24,305 nt of DNA from a virus, in IMG/VR virus record IMGVR_UViG_3300025687_000316, positions 1 through 24,305 of that record. The stretch is one strand, 5' to 3'. The notes under the pieces were generated by a model. That model worked only from the letters and a program-made list of their open reading frames with translations. It ran no database searches and was not told where the DNA came from. A program made the position numbers and the translations under genes. Below are positions 11,376 to 19,932 of the stretch, one piece after another (the stretch's first letter is position 1; each line of letters opens with the position of its first letter).

Positions 11376-12894
11376 TTGTGACATCTACACCCCCAATTAT
11401 GAGGGGATGTCGGACGAGGACCTCGAAGAGTATTTAGCGTTACGCGAGCAGTTGTCACATGCGGATCACATGGAAATGTGCCGCAATGATTTTATTGAAT
11501 TTCTAAAATTTATGGAACCCACTGTAATGGTGGGTGGTCACCATAAGATAATGGGCGAGAAGTTTAATGAGTTAAATGTCTCAGGTAACAAGCGTATTAT
11601 CATTAATATTGCCCCGCGTCATGGTAAATCATTTCTAACGTCTCAATTTCTGCCAGCGTGGTATATTGGGAATAACCCCAAAGCGTATTTGATGTCGATT
11701 TCAAATACCACGGAATTGGCCGTGGGGTTTGGTCGTAAAGTGCGTGATATCGTAAGTTCAGAGCGGTTCCAAGAAGTGTTCCCAGATGTCAAAGTACGCG
11801 CCGACAGTAAATCGGCGGGTCGTTGGGCGGTTGAACAAGGTGGTGAATTGTTCGCAGCGGGTGTTGGGGCGTCGGTCACGGGCCGCGGCGCGGATCTCTT
11901 GATTATTGATGACCCATACACGGAGCAATGTATGCTCCAGCCAAGTGTATTTGATGATGTATGGGAATATTATCAGGCAGGTCCCCGCCAGCGTTTGATG
12001 CCGGGTGGAAACATCCTAGTGGTGCACACTAGATGGTCCACCAAAGATTTGACCGGGATGTTGGTCAAAGAACAGGCCAAAAACCCGGACGCGGATAAAT
12101 GGGAGCTTATTGAGTTCCCAGCGATAATGCCGTCGGGCAATGTTCTGTGGCCGGAATTCTGGACCGCGGATGCTCTAAAAAAGGTACAAAACTCAATTGC
12201 GCCGCACCTGTGGAATGCGCAGTGGTTGCAAAACCCAACGTCAGAAGAAGGTGCGCTGGTTAAACGTGAATGGTGGAACAGGTGGCAATTTGAAAACCCG
12301 CCAAAATGCGATTATATAATTCAATCATATGATACCGCGTTCAGTAAAAGAGACACGGCCGATTATTCCGTAATATCGACATGGGGCATATGGTACCCAG
12401 ATGGTGAGTATATCATTAATCGAGATGGCCAGAAAAAGATATTTGACGGAACAATACCTCATGTGATATTGTTGGACGTGGTAAAGGACCGTTTCGAATT
12501 CCCAGAGCTGAAACAAAAAGCTGTTTACTTATACAACTACTGGGAACCGGACTCCGTTATCATTGAAGCGAAAGCGTCAGGAATGTCGCTAGCGCAGGAG
12601 TTCCGATATATTGGGATTCCAGTACAAGAGTACAGTCCGGGGCGTGGGCAAGACAAAATTGCTCGTGTAAACTCGGTATCAGATCTTTTTGCATCGGGGT
12701 TCATTTGGGCGCCGGAAAAAAGGTTTGCAGATGAAATGATAGATGAAGTGCAGGCGTTCCCAACAGGTGATCATGATGACCAAGTGGATGCAATGACGCT
12801 AGCATTGATGAGGTTCAGACAGGGCGGTTTCATTAGGCTGGATTCAGACTGGCGCGATGAATACACACCAAGACGCATGAGGACGTATTACTAA
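11341..12894 (+). CDS. terL: Terminase large subunit (TerL)
   Basis: A 517-residue ATPase-nuclease that powers DNA packaging and cuts concatemers. The ATPase half has Walker A APRHGKS at 91-97 and Walker B LLIIDD at 186-191, with the HTRWSTKDL coupling region at 229-237. The nuclease half (RNase H-like, Terminase_6C type) has the acidic residues in SYDTAF (Asp331), IIEAKASG (Glu409) and HDDQVDAM (478-485). The start is uncertain: 11341 overlaps the upstream gene by 35 bp and has no strong Shine-Dalgarno; ATGs at 11353 and 11407 are alternatives, and conserved sequence begins near RNDFIEFLKF (residue 48). The stop overlaps the portal start as TAATG. Confidence 0.95.
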   Translation: MLLTMPAVFSSNCDIYTPNYEGMSDEDLEEYLALREQLSHADHMEMCRNDFIEFLKFMEPTVMVGGHHKIMGEKFNELNVSGNKRIIINIAPRHGKSFLTSQFLPAWYIGNNPKAYLMSISNTTELAVGFGRKVRDIVSSERFQEVFPDVKVRADSKSAGRWAVEQGGELFAAGVGASVTGRGADLLIIDDPYTEQCMLQPSVFDDVWEYYQAGPRQRLMPGGNILVVHTRWSTKDLTGMLVKEQAKNPDADKWELIEFPAIMPSGNVLWPEFWTADALKKVQNSIAPHLWNAQWLQNPTSEEGALVKREWWNRWQFENPPKCDYIIQSYDTAFSKRDTADYSVISTWGIWYPDGEYIINRDGQKKIFDGTIPHVILLDVVKDRFEFPELKQKAVYLYNYWEPDSVIIEAKASGMSLAQEFRYIGIPVQEYSPGRGQDKIARVNSVSDLFASGFIWAPEKRFADEMIDEVQAFPTGDHDDQVDAMTLALMRFRQGGFIRLDSDWRDEYTPRRMRTYY

Positions 12895-15296
12895 TGATGC
12901 CGATTGAAGATATGGCGCCGGAAGGTATCGAATTCATTCCAGAAGACGATGGAATGATCATTGATTTTGAGCCGTCCACCGATTTCATGCCGGAAATGTT
13001 GCCTCACGGGGCCAACTTGGCGGAATTTATTGATGACGAAGTGTTGCGTCCGCTGGCGTCAGAACTTATTGACCTCTACAAAGAAGACGTTTCATCGCGT
13101 CAAGATTGGTTGGACAGCTTCTCAGATGGCCTAAAACTGTTAGGTACAGAAAACGAAGAGCGTACCGAGCCGTTTGAAGGGGCCTCGGGGGTCCACCACC
13201 CATTGTTATCAGAAGCTGCAACGCAGTTCCAAGCGCAAGCGTATAAGGAATTGCTCCCAGCGGGTGGTCCGGTATCAGTAGCCACCGTGGGTGCTTATCC
13301 GAGTCCTCCGGAAGGTGAAGAGCCGACCTCACTGGCGGCCCAAGCGGGTCGCGTGAAGGAGTTCATGAATTATCAAATCACTAACGTGATGGAAGAGTAT
13401 GACCCAGAATTGGATCAGATGCTCTTTTATTTGCCGCTTAGTGGTTCAGCGTTCAAGAAAGTGTATTATGATGCGTCGCTAGGGCGTGCAGTATCCAAGT
13501 TTGTAACGGCAGAAGATTTAGTTGTAAATTACACGGCAACCGATCTGAAATCCGCGTCGCGTATTACGCATGTGATTAACATTTCAGAAAATGACGTGCG
13601 TAAACAACAGGTATACGGGTTCTACAAGGATGTGGACCTAAAGCCGCCGCACGAGCCAGAGCAGAACATTCTGCAAGAGACGATTGACGACCTGCAGGGT
13701 ATTAAGCGCACCAACGGTAACGATCAATATACTCTTCTTGAAATGCATGTCAATTTGGACGTGCCGGGTTTTGAGGATGTATACCCAGACACTGGTGAGC
13801 CGACCGGTGTGGCGCTCCCGTATATTGTAACAATCGTGGAGGATACCCAGCAGATTCTTTCAATTCGCAAGAATTGGATGGAAGAGGATCAGCTGAAGGC
13901 GAAGCGCGATTATTTTGTGCATTACAAGTTCCTGCCGGGCCTGGGTTTCTACGGGTTTGGTTTGATTCATATGATTGGCGGACTTTCCAAGTCAGCCACT
14001 TCCATCCTGCGTCAGTTGATTGATGCGGGCACGCTTAGCAATCTGCCGGCTGGTTTCAAAGCACGCGGGTTGCGTGTAGCGAACGAAGAAGAGCCGATTG
14101 CGCCGGGCGAATGGCGTGATGTGGACGCGCCGGGTGGTTCCCTGCGCGAATCCCTAATGCCGCTGCCGTATAAAGAACCGTCTGCAGTATTGTACCAGTT
14201 GCTGGGTATGATTGTAGAAAGTGGTCGCAGGTTTGCAGCGATTGCGGATATGGCGATTAGTGAAACCGGGTCACAACAGAACCCAGTTGGTACCACGTTG
14301 GCGCTTCTTGAGCGTGGTTCCAAAGTAATGTCGGCCATCCACAAGCGTCTGCATTATGCACAGAAGAAAGAATTTAAGCTTTTGGCGAGGATTTTCTCAG
14401 AAACACTGCCAGAATATCCGTATCCGATTGGAGATAACTCGCCATCTATTGCGCGTGAAGATTTTGACGACCGTGTGGATGTAATTCCAGTAAGTGATCC
14501 GAACATCTTCAGCACCAGTCAGCGTATTTTGATTGCACAGCAGCAGCTACAAATGGCACAGGCGGCGCCGGAGATTCATGATCTGCGCGAAGCTTTCCGT
14601 CGTATGTATAATGCTATGGAAATCAAAGATGTTGATCAACTTCTCAAGAAGAAAGATAAGCCAGCCCCGCGGACCCCGGCGCAGCAGTTGATGGACATTC
14701 TTCAGAACAAGAAGATTGCAGCGTTCCCGGGTCAAGACCATATGATTCATGTGCAATCATTGGTGCAGTTTGCACAGAATCCGATGATACAGGGCGTGCC
14801 AGATTTTTATACCAACATCCTGCAGGGTATTGCTGGTCATGTCAATATGATGGCTATCGAGCAGGTGGAAGCGGAAGTGCGCAAAATGTCCAATGGGCAA
14901 CAGATTCCGCCGGAGGTCATGAAGCAGTTGCAGCCGCAGATTGAAAAGCGTGTATCTGAAACAGAATCTCAAGTGATTGCACAGATTTTGCAGCAGATGA
15001 TGCCGCCGCAGCAACCGGATCCGATGATTGCCATGCACGATAAGGAAATGGCCATCAAACAGGCAACCGAACAACAACGCGCACAGACTGAGCAGGCCAA
15101 GATTGAAGCAGATCTTATTAAGGCCCAGATGGCGGCGCAGACCAAGCAGGATCAAATTCAGGCACAGATCCTGCAGAATGAACAGAGAGTGGCGCAGGGT
15201 CGCGAAGAAGCGTTCCTAGATGCTGATGTGAAACGTCAAAAGTCATATATTGACCTTCAGAAAGAAATTGCAAGGAGTCGAAATGGCCAAATGTAA
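12894..15296 (+). CDS. Portal protein
   Basis: An 800-residue portal, the dodecameric ring at the head vertex through which DNA passes. The N-terminal third contains PFEGASGVHHPLLSEAATQFQAQAYKELLP (about residues 92-121), a strong signature of the large podovirus-type portals, followed by PLSGSAFKKVYYD and the long wing and stem regions. The last ~130 residues are Gln/Met-rich and helical (QQMMPPQQPDPM, then KEMAIKQATEQQRAQTEQ), a coiled-coil barrel as in P22-like portals. Two ATGs (12894 and 12897) are adjacent; either is possible. It ends 14 bp inside the next gene, whose ribosome binding site lies in the portal coding sequence. Confidence 0.93.
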   Translation: MMPIEDMAPEGIEFIPEDDGMIIDFEPSTDFMPEMLPHGANLAEFIDDEVLRPLASELIDLYKEDVSSRQDWLDSFSDGLKLLGTENEERTEPFEGASGVHHPLLSEAATQFQAQAYKELLPAGGPVSVATVGAYPSPPEGEEPTSLAAQAGRVKEFMNYQITNVMEEYDPELDQMLFYLPLSGSAFKKVYYDASLGRAVSKFVTAEDLVVNYTATDLKSASRITHVINISENDVRKQQVYGFYKDVDLKPPHEPEQNILQETIDDLQGIKRTNGNDQYTLLEMHVNLDVPGFEDVYPDTGEPTGVALPYIVTIVEDTQQILSIRKNWMEEDQLKAKRDYFVHYKFLPGLGFYGFGLIHMIGGLSKSATSILRQLIDAGTLSNLPAGFKARGLRVANEEEPIAPGEWRDVDAPGGSLRESLMPLPYKEPSAVLYQLLGMIVESGRRFAAIADMAISETGSQQNPVGTTLALLERGSKVMSAIHKRLHYAQKKEFKLLARIFSETLPEYPYPIGDNSPSIAREDFDDRVDVIPVSDPNIFSTSQRILIAQQQLQMAQAAPEIHDLREAFRRMYNAMEIKDVDQLLKKKDKPAPRTPAQQLMDILQNKKIAAFPGQDHMIHVQSLVQFAQNPMIQGVPDFYTNILQGIAGHVNMMAIEQVEAEVRKMSNGQQIPPEVMKQLQPQIEKRVSETESQVIAQILQQMMPPQQPDPMIAMHDKEMAIKQATEQQRAQTEQAKIEADLIKAQMAAQTKQDQIQAQILQNEQRVAQGREEAFLDADVKRQKSYIDLQKEIARSRNGQM

Positions 15297-15468
15297 CTGT
15301 GAATTGCAGGATTGTGTGCACAACACTGATATGGTTTGTCAGGCACCAGAAATCCAAATTATTGCTAGCAATGGTATGGCTGAATGTTCCTCATACGAAT
15401 CTTCTGAAGGTATGAGCGAAGGTTTGATGGGTGGCCCGGGTGGCCAAATGGACAAGGCGCTCTACTGA
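15283..15468 (+). CDS. Small Cys-rich DUF1540-like protein
   Basis: A 61-residue protein. The cysteine pattern KCNCELQDCVHNTDMVCQA, then EIQI, then ECSSY (residues 3-39) resembles the DUF1540 type, small putative metal-binding domains. The C-terminus is Gly/Met-rich (SEGLMGGPGGQM). I chose the ATG at 15283 because AGGAG lies 5 nt upstream; a start 11 codons earlier has no ribosome binding site. It sits between the portal and a virion-type gene, so it may be a minor structural or assembly protein. Its stop overlaps the next start. Confidence 0.78.
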   Translation: MAKCNCELQDCVHNTDMVCQAPEIQIIASNGMAECSSYESSEGMSEGLMGGPGGQMDKALY

Positions 15469-16103
15469 TGGGTAAGTTCTTCGGTTCAGATTCTGTACAA
15501 CGGGTTGTGCAGCCGGTTGCTAACCAAGCAGAAGTTGACCGTCTGCAGCAGCAGTATAATGCATTGGGTGACGCTGCCCCAACTGCTGATATGCAGTGGA
15601 ATCGTCAAGCACCGGAAGCGGTTGCAAAAACGATTCGAAAGGAACAGGGTGTGGCTAGCTTGCCCGGTGTAAGATTTGCAGAAACCCCAATGATGGATGC
15701 GTATAACCCGGCGTATACCGATTATATGCAGAAGTTGAATCAATATGATTATGATAAGAGCCAATTTGATCGCAATCTGGCGTTGGAAAATGCGCGGTTG
15801 GCGTCTGATTGGTCCGGGCAGCGTGCGGATATAATGAACCGTATGAACCAGTTAAAGGCTAACCCCGCGATTCAACAGGGAATTGGTAGTCTTGGGGGTT
15901 TCTTTGGTTCAATTATTCGGCCTGTGATTTCTGCTCCGGAGATTAGCCAGCGGTCTGCCTTGACTCCTCAAGAAATTGCATATCAAGATTTGCAAAAACA
16001 GTACGCGGATAACCCGCTGCAGAGACAAGTGTTTACCCCACCGCCGATGGCCACTCAGTATCAGCCGTTGGCGACCACTATGCCAACCCAGTATCAATTC
16101 TAG
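15468..16103 (+). CDS. Hypothetical virion-associated protein
   Basis: A 211-residue protein, Gln-, Ala- and Pro-rich, with predicted helices (VDRLQQQYNAL, YTDYMQKLNQYDYDKSQFD, ARLASDWSGQRADIMNRM), a central hydrophobic Gly-rich stretch (GIGSLGGFFGSIIRPVI, about 140-156) and a disordered C-terminus (PPPMATQYQP and PTQYQF). The gene is coupled to the DUF1540-like gene by a TGATG junction. The composition and location between portal and scaffold fit a minor head or internal protein. No family is recognised. Confidence 0.72.
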   Translation: MGKFFGSDSVQRVVQPVANQAEVDRLQQQYNALGDAAPTADMQWNRQAPEAVAKTIRKEQGVASLPGVRFAETPMMDAYNPAYTDYMQKLNQYDYDKSQFDRNLALENARLASDWSGQRADIMNRMNQLKANPAIQQGIGSLGGFFGSIIRPVISAPEISQRSALTPQEIAYQDLQKQYADNPLQRQVFTPPPMATQYQPLATTMPTQYQF

Positions 16104-16112
16104 GAGACGGTC

Positions 16113-16214
16113 ATGAGTTGTAATAAAAAGCACTACAAAAAGGGCGGCGTTGTTTCCCGTGGAACATGCCGTGGTATGCGTAAAGCCACTAAAGGTGGTA
16201 AGTACAACAAGTAA
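16113..16214 (+). CDS. Tiny basic KKGG...RGxCRGMRKATKGGKY protein
   Basis: A 33-residue gene with TAGGAG about 7 nt upstream of the ATG and a TAATG junction to the next gene. The product is very basic (about ten Lys and four Arg), with two Cys and the core KKGGVVSRGTCRGMRKA. Tiny phage proteins with a K-G-G...R-G-C-G/R-x-A-x-x-G-x-K/F-like core lie near portal and capsid genes in other podovirus-like phages; their role is not known to me. It could be a DNA- or scaffold-binding minor virion component. Support comes from signal, coupling and motif. Confidence 0.72.
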   Translation: MSCNKKHYKKGGVVSRGTCRGMRKATKGGKYNK

Positions 16215-16417
16215 TGGATTTTATAAAGCTTACGGAGTATTTGCTCCGCAATATTCGAGACCGCAGACAGCAAGTCTCGGATAAACTAACTTATGGTGGG
16301 TGTCCAAATTGGGAGACCTATCAGAAGCTCGTTGGTGAGGTATCGGGTCTAACCTACACCGAAAACGAAATTTTAGACCTGCTTAAAAAGATGGAGAAAT
16401 TGGATGATGACGACTGA
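16214..16417 (+). CDS. Hypothetical small helical protein
   Basis: A 67-residue protein with the pattern FIKLTEYLLRNIRDRRQQVSD, then WETYQKLVGEVSGL and an acidic C-terminus. Similar short proteins with L-V-G-E/K-x-x-G-L followed by an E-I-x-D-L-L-K-K helix are found near phage capsid genes. The start overlaps the upstream stop (TAATG) and the end overlaps the co-chaperonin-like gene by 14 bp. Function unknown. Confidence 0.72.
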   Translation: MDFIKLTEYLLRNIRDRRQQVSDKLTYGGCPNWETYQKLVGEVSGLTYTENEILDLLKKMEKLDDDD

Positions 16418-16841
16418 AGAACGTCGTGAGATTCCGGATCGTGTTCTGAATTTTGGTTCAGACACGCCGAAGCCAGAGGTGGAAGAGTCTTTTGATGAAA
16501 AAGACTACGAAAGACTTCCAAAACCTACTGGGTATCGAGTCATGATTCTTCCCTTTAAGGTGAAGGAGCGTACCAGAGGTGGCATTATTCTTGCCGATTC
16601 TGCACGGGAGAGAGAACAGCTAGCTACTGTAGTTGGTCTTGTGCTCAAACTCGGACCCGATGCGTATAAGGATCTTGACAAGTACCCGGAAGGGCCTTGG
16701 TGCAAGGAAAAGGACTGGGTGGTTTTTGGCCGTTATGCGGGTGCTCGTATTCCGATTGAGGGTGGTGAAATTCGCCTTCTGAACGATGACGAGATCCTTG
16801 CGGTTGTTGATGACCCGGAATACGTGTTGAATAAATTCTAA
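16404..16841 (+). CDS. GroES-like co-chaperonin (Cpn10 family)
   Basis: A 145-residue protein. After a 40-residue acidic N-terminal extension it contains a Cpn10-like barrel: PTGYRVMILPFKVKERTRGGI at about 41-61, ATVVGLVLKLG at about 74-84, DWVVFGRYAGARIP near 104-117 and LLNDDEILAVVDD near 124-136. The segment between RGGI and ATVVG (LADSAREREQ) corresponds to the GroES mobile loop that touches GroEL. Phage versions (such as T4 gp31) help the host GroEL fold a capsid protein that does not fit the normal chamber; here the gene is four genes upstream of the major capsid gene. Two ATGs are adjacent. No GroEL gene is present in the window. Confidence 0.85.
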   Translation: MMTTEERREIPDRVLNFGSDTPKPEVEESFDEKDYERLPKPTGYRVMILPFKVKERTRGGIILADSAREREQLATVVGLVLKLGPDAYKDLDKYPEGPWCKEKDWVVFGRYAGARIPIEGGEIRLLNDDEILAVVDDPEYVLNKF

Positions 16842-16855
16842 CATGGAGAAAAACC

Positions 16856-17740
16856 ATGCCTACTAATGCAGCTGAAGAGCTTGAACTTGAACTTCCAGAA
16901 GAGGAAGTGGAAAATAGCGCGGCCGATGTCACTGATGAAGTTACAGATGAAATTGTTGCCGAGGAAAAACCAGACGCGGAATCTCGTGTTCGTCAATTCT
17001 TAGAATCTGATGACGAGTTGAAGGCGTATGGTGATGGCGTGCAGAAGCGTATTGATAAGCTGACTTACAAATATCGCGAGGCTGAGCGTCGCGAACAGGC
17101 GGCTATTGAATACGCGCAAGCTGTGCAAGCTCAATTGGAAGAGCAAAAACGCCACAGTAAAGGTCAGGACGAAACGCTGTTTAATGAATACACCAATCGT
17201 ATTGATACGCAGTTAGCCCAGGCCAAGTCAAATTACAAGAGTGCATTTGATTCTGGTGATCCAGATGCAATTGCGGAAGCTAATCAAGAGCTAGCTCGTC
17301 TTGCTGTTGAACAGGAAAACCTGCGTCGTGTTCGCGCTCGTCGTGAACAAGCAGCGCAACAGCCTGTATATCAGCAGCAGCCACGTCGTCCAGCCGCGCC
17401 GCCGAAGCCTGATCCAAAGGCCGAAATGTGGGCTGAGAAGAATAGTTGGTTTGGTGAAGACGAAGCGATGACTTATTCAGCTTTCGGTATTCATCGTAAT
17501 CTCGTTGAACGTGAGGGTATTGACCCGAGCAGCGACGAGTATTATACTGAGCTTGATAAACGTATGCGAGAAGCGTTCCCGCATAAGTTTCAAAAGAGTC
17601 GTCCCGTGCAGACGGTGGCTTCCGCAAACCGCGGAGCTAAACAAAGCGCGCGTAAAGTTAAACTTTCATCCAGCGAGATTGCTATTGCGAATCGCCTAGG
17701 GGTGCCACTTGAAGAGTACGCGAAGTACGTCAAGCGTTAA
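16856..17740 (+). CDS. Scaffolding protein
   Basis: A 294-residue protein just upstream of the capsid genes. The N-terminus is very acidic (AAEELELELPEEEVEN), the middle (60-175) is a long charged helix with coiled-coil character (RIDKLTYKYREAERREQA, ARLAVEQENLRRVRARREQ), followed by a Gln/Pro-rich linker, then NSWFGEDEAMTYSAFGIHR near 199-217 and a basic C-terminus. This arrangement is typical of podovirus scaffolds, which guide procapsid assembly and are then released. GGAG lies 7 nt before the ATG. Confidence 0.85.
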   Translation: MPTNAAEELELELPEEEVENSAADVTDEVTDEIVAEEKPDAESRVRQFLESDDELKAYGDGVQKRIDKLTYKYREAERREQAAIEYAQAVQAQLEEQKRHSKGQDETLFNEYTNRIDTQLAQAKSNYKSAFDSGDPDAIAEANQELARLAVEQENLRRVRARREQAAQQPVYQQQPRRPAAPPKPDPKAEMWAEKNSWFGEDEAMTYSAFGIHRNLVEREGIDPSSDEYYTELDKRMREAFPHKFQKSRPVQTVASANRGAKQSARKVKLSSSEIAIANRLGVPLEEYAKYVKR

Positions 17741-17753
17741 GGAGAATATCCAA

Positions 17754-18230
17754 ATGCCAAATGATCGGACAAACAGAGCCGCTGAAACTCGTGATAAAAC
17801 ATCACGCAAAAAGTCTTGGGCACCGCCCTCAATGTTGGACGCTCCAGAAGCTCCTCCGGGTTACAAGTATCGTTGGATCCGCGAAGCGACTGGTGGCGTA
17901 GATGATAAAGTCAATATGTCCAAACGTATGCGCGAAGGTTATGAGCCGGTGCGTGCTGAGGATCATCCTGAATTTATGGCTCCGACAGTTGAAGACGGTA
18001 AACATGCAGGTACCATTGGCGTAGGTGGGTTAATCCTCGCTAAAGTTCCCGAAGAGATTGCTGAAGAGCGTAATGCTTACTACCGTAACCAAGCTGAAAG
18101 GGCGATGGATTCTGTAGATAACGATCTTATGAGGGAAAGTCATGCTTCTATGCCGATTTCTAAGCCGAATCGGCAGTCGCAGACGACGTTCGGGAATCCT
18201 CTGAATCGTAACGACTCCGAGGATTCATAA
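17754..18230 (+). CDS. Conserved head-region protein (WxPPSxL...PGYKYRWIR type)
   Basis: A 158-residue protein. The N-terminus is basic; then SWAPPSMLDAPEAPPGYKYR and WIREATGGVDDKVNMSKRMREGYEPV near 22-67, then TIGVGGLILAKVPEEIAEER. Phages with this scaffold and capsid type often carry such a protein between them; its role is unknown to me, perhaps in capsid assembly. I chose the ATG at 17754 because GGAG lies 9 nt upstream; an upstream in-frame ATG at 17709 lies inside the scaffold gene. Confidence 0.78.
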   Translation: MPNDRTNRAAETRDKTSRKKSWAPPSMLDAPEAPPGYKYRWIREATGGVDDKVNMSKRMREGYEPVRAEDHPEFMAPTVEDGKHAGTIGVGGLILAKVPEEIAEERNAYYRNQAERAMDSVDNDLMRESHASMPISKPNRQSQTTFGNPLNRNDSEDS

Positions 18231-18258
18231 TTCGTGAATCTTTTAGGAGACACTAGCA

Positions 18259-18828
18259 ATGGCTAATGTAAATGCCCCTAACGGATTTACCCCGGCATAC
18301 CATTTGACCGGTGGTACTATCCGTATGAAGGAGTATCGCATTGCTGATGATTACGCTACCGCAATCTTCAGTGGCGATCTCGTTAAGTTTGTAGCTGCAG
18401 GCACTATCGAAGTTTCTGGTGAAGGAGACTCCGTGATTGGTGTATTCGCAGGTTGTTCTTTCACTAAGGATAACGGCGAAATTACTTTTAGCAAGTATTG
18501 GCCGGCAGGTCAGTCTGTTAAGGGTTCTTACGCAACTGCGTATGTATATGACGATCCTTCGATCGTTTATACCGCACAGATGGAAGGCGCTTCCGGTATT
18601 GCTGATCTTGGTCAGCTAGCCGATATGGATGACGCTAATTCTGGCAGCACCTCTACTGGTCGCTCTGCTCAGCAGGTCAGCAGCACCACTGGCACCAGCA
18701 CTGCGCAGCTGCGCATTCTGGATTTTGTTACTTCCCCGGATAACGACCCGGCTTCTGACTACGCTCGCGTTTACGTGCAGATCGTAGAACATGAATACGC
18801 GGAAGCTCCGGTTGGTTCTGGCGTATAA
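18259..18828 (+). CDS. Putative capsid-associated or decoration protein
   Basis: A 189-residue Gly/Ser/Thr-rich, beta-type protein starting MANVNAPNGFTPAYHLTGG, then RMKEYRIADDYATAIFSGDLV. Proteins with this N-terminus precede the major capsid gene in a number of podovirus-like genomes and are reported as virion proteins. The C-terminal half has a Ser/Thr-rich linker (SGSTSTGRSAQQVSSTTG). TAGGAG lies about 11 nt upstream of the ATG. A decoration role is inferred only from position and composition. Confidence 0.72.
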   Translation: MANVNAPNGFTPAYHLTGGTIRMKEYRIADDYATAIFSGDLVKFVAAGTIEVSGEGDSVIGVFAGCSFTKDNGEITFSKYWPAGQSVKGSYATAYVYDDPSIVYTAQMEGASGIADLGQLADMDDANSGSTSTGRSAQQVSSTTGTSTAQLRILDFVTSPDNDPASDYARVYVQIVEHEYAEAPVGSGV

Positions 18829-18840
18829 GGAGACTAAATC

Positions 18841-19749
18841 ATGGCTATTAATCGTGCACAACTCGTAAAAGAGCTGGAGCCGGGTCTGAATGCCTTGTTC
18901 GGTCTCGAATACAGCCGTTATGAGCAGCAGCATTCTGATATCTTCGACAGCGAAAATTCTGATCGTGCGTTCGAAGAAGAAGTAATGCTCTCTGGCTTCG
19001 GTCAGGCTCCGACCAAGGGTGAAGGCGCTGGCGTCACTTATGACTCAGCTTCTGAGGTCTGGACTGCTCGTTACAATCATGAAACTGTTGCTATGGCCTT
19101 CGCTCTGACCGAAGAAGCTATCGAAGATAACCTCTACGACAAGCTGTCTTCTCGTTACACGAAGTCTCTGGCTCGTTCCATGAACTACACCAAGCAGGTT
19201 AAGGGCGCAAATGTACTGAACAACGGCTTCTCCGCTAGCTACACTGGTGGTGACGGCGTTGCTCTGCTCAGCACTGCACACCCGACCTCTTCTGGTGGTA
19301 ACGTTGCTAACAAGCCGTCTACCGACGCTGACCTGAACGAAACCTCTCTCGAAGCTGCTCTGATTGCTATCAGCAACTTTGTTGACGAGCGTGGCCTGAA
19401 GGTCAATGTACAGGGCCGCAAGCTGATTATTCCGTCAAGCTTGGGTTTTGTTGCAGAGCGTCTGATGATGTCCAACAACCGTACCGCAACCGCAGACAAC
19501 GACATCAATGCCGTTCGTTCTCGTGGTATGCTTCCGGAAGGTTATGTAGTTAATAACTACCTGACCGACGTTGATGCGTGGTTCATTAAGACCGATGCAC
19601 CTAACGGCCTGAAGCACTTCCAGCGTGCAGCTATGAAGACTGGTATGGAAGGTGACTTCGAGACTGGTAACGTCCGTTACAAGGCTCGCGAGCGCTACAG
19701 TTTCGGCTGGAGCGACTGGCGTGCAGTTTACGGCTCTACCGGCGCGTAA
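18841..19749 (+). CDS. Major capsid protein
   Basis: A 302-residue protein beginning MAINRAQLVKELEPGLNALFG, a recognisable N-terminus of podovirus major capsid proteins with the HK97-type fold. Further support comes from the N-arm, a central glycine-rich E-loop-like part (SGFGQAPTKGEGAGVTYD) and the C-terminal FQRAAMKTGMEGDFETG, RERYSFGWSDWRAVYG. Codon use favours C-ending codons (AAC, TTC, CTG) more than neighbouring genes do, as expected for a highly made protein. AGGAG lies about 9 nt upstream. A strong terminator follows directly. Confidence 0.93.
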   Translation: MAINRAQLVKELEPGLNALFGLEYSRYEQQHSDIFDSENSDRAFEEEVMLSGFGQAPTKGEGAGVTYDSASEVWTARYNHETVAMAFALTEEAIEDNLYDKLSSRYTKSLARSMNYTKQVKGANVLNNGFSASYTGGDGVALLSTAHPTSSGGNVANKPSTDADLNETSLEAALIAISNFVDERGLKVNVQGRKLIIPSSLGFVAERLMMSNNRTATADNDINAVRSRGMLPEGYVVNNYLTDVDAWFIKTDAPNGLKHFQRAAMKTGMEGDFETGNVRYKARERYSFGWSDWRAVYGSTGA

Positions 19750-19774
19750 TCAAATCTTCTGATTTGATGAGAAC

Positions 19775-19806
19775 TGACCCCGCTTCGGCGGGGTCATTCT
19801 TTTTTG
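19775..19806 (+). terminator. Strong Rho-independent terminator after the capsid gene
   Basis: TGACCCCGC-TTCG-GCGGGGTCA is a perfect 9-bp stem with a UUCG tetraloop followed by TTCTTTTTT. A second hairpin, ATCAAATC-TTCT-GATTTGAT (19749-19768), directly precedes it and overlaps the capsid stop codon. The pair should end most capsid transcripts and protect the 3' end. Confidence 0.92.
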
Positions 19807-19811
19807 GGTGC

Positions 19812-19840
19812 TTGACAAAGCGTTCGAAACAATTTATACT
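19812..19840 (+). promoter_or_regulatory. Strong sigma-70 promoter for the tail and adaptor genes
   Basis: Perfect TTGACA (19812-19817) and TATACT (19835-19840) with 17-bp spacing, the same boxes as the leftward 7651-7679 promoter. It starts 6 bp after the capsid terminator T-run. Transcription would start near 19847, leaving an ~86-nt leader. Confidence 0.9.
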
Positions 19841-19863
19841 TGGTTTAGGTTCTGGGATATTTA

Positions 19864-19906
19864 GCTACGCCGACCGACCCAGCGGACTTTGCAGAGACGG
19901 TGTAGC
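19864..19906 (+). promoter_or_regulatory. Stem-loop in the 5' leader of the post-capsid transcript
   Basis: GCTACGCCG (19864-19872) can pair with CGGTGTAGC (19898-19906), 9 bp with one G-U, closing a 25-nt loop. It lies in the leader between the 19812-19840 promoter and the ATG at 19933. No T-tract follows. It may control translation or RNA stability. Confidence 0.5.
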
Positions 19907-19932
19907 GAGTGCTGCAACACGGAGACACACAT

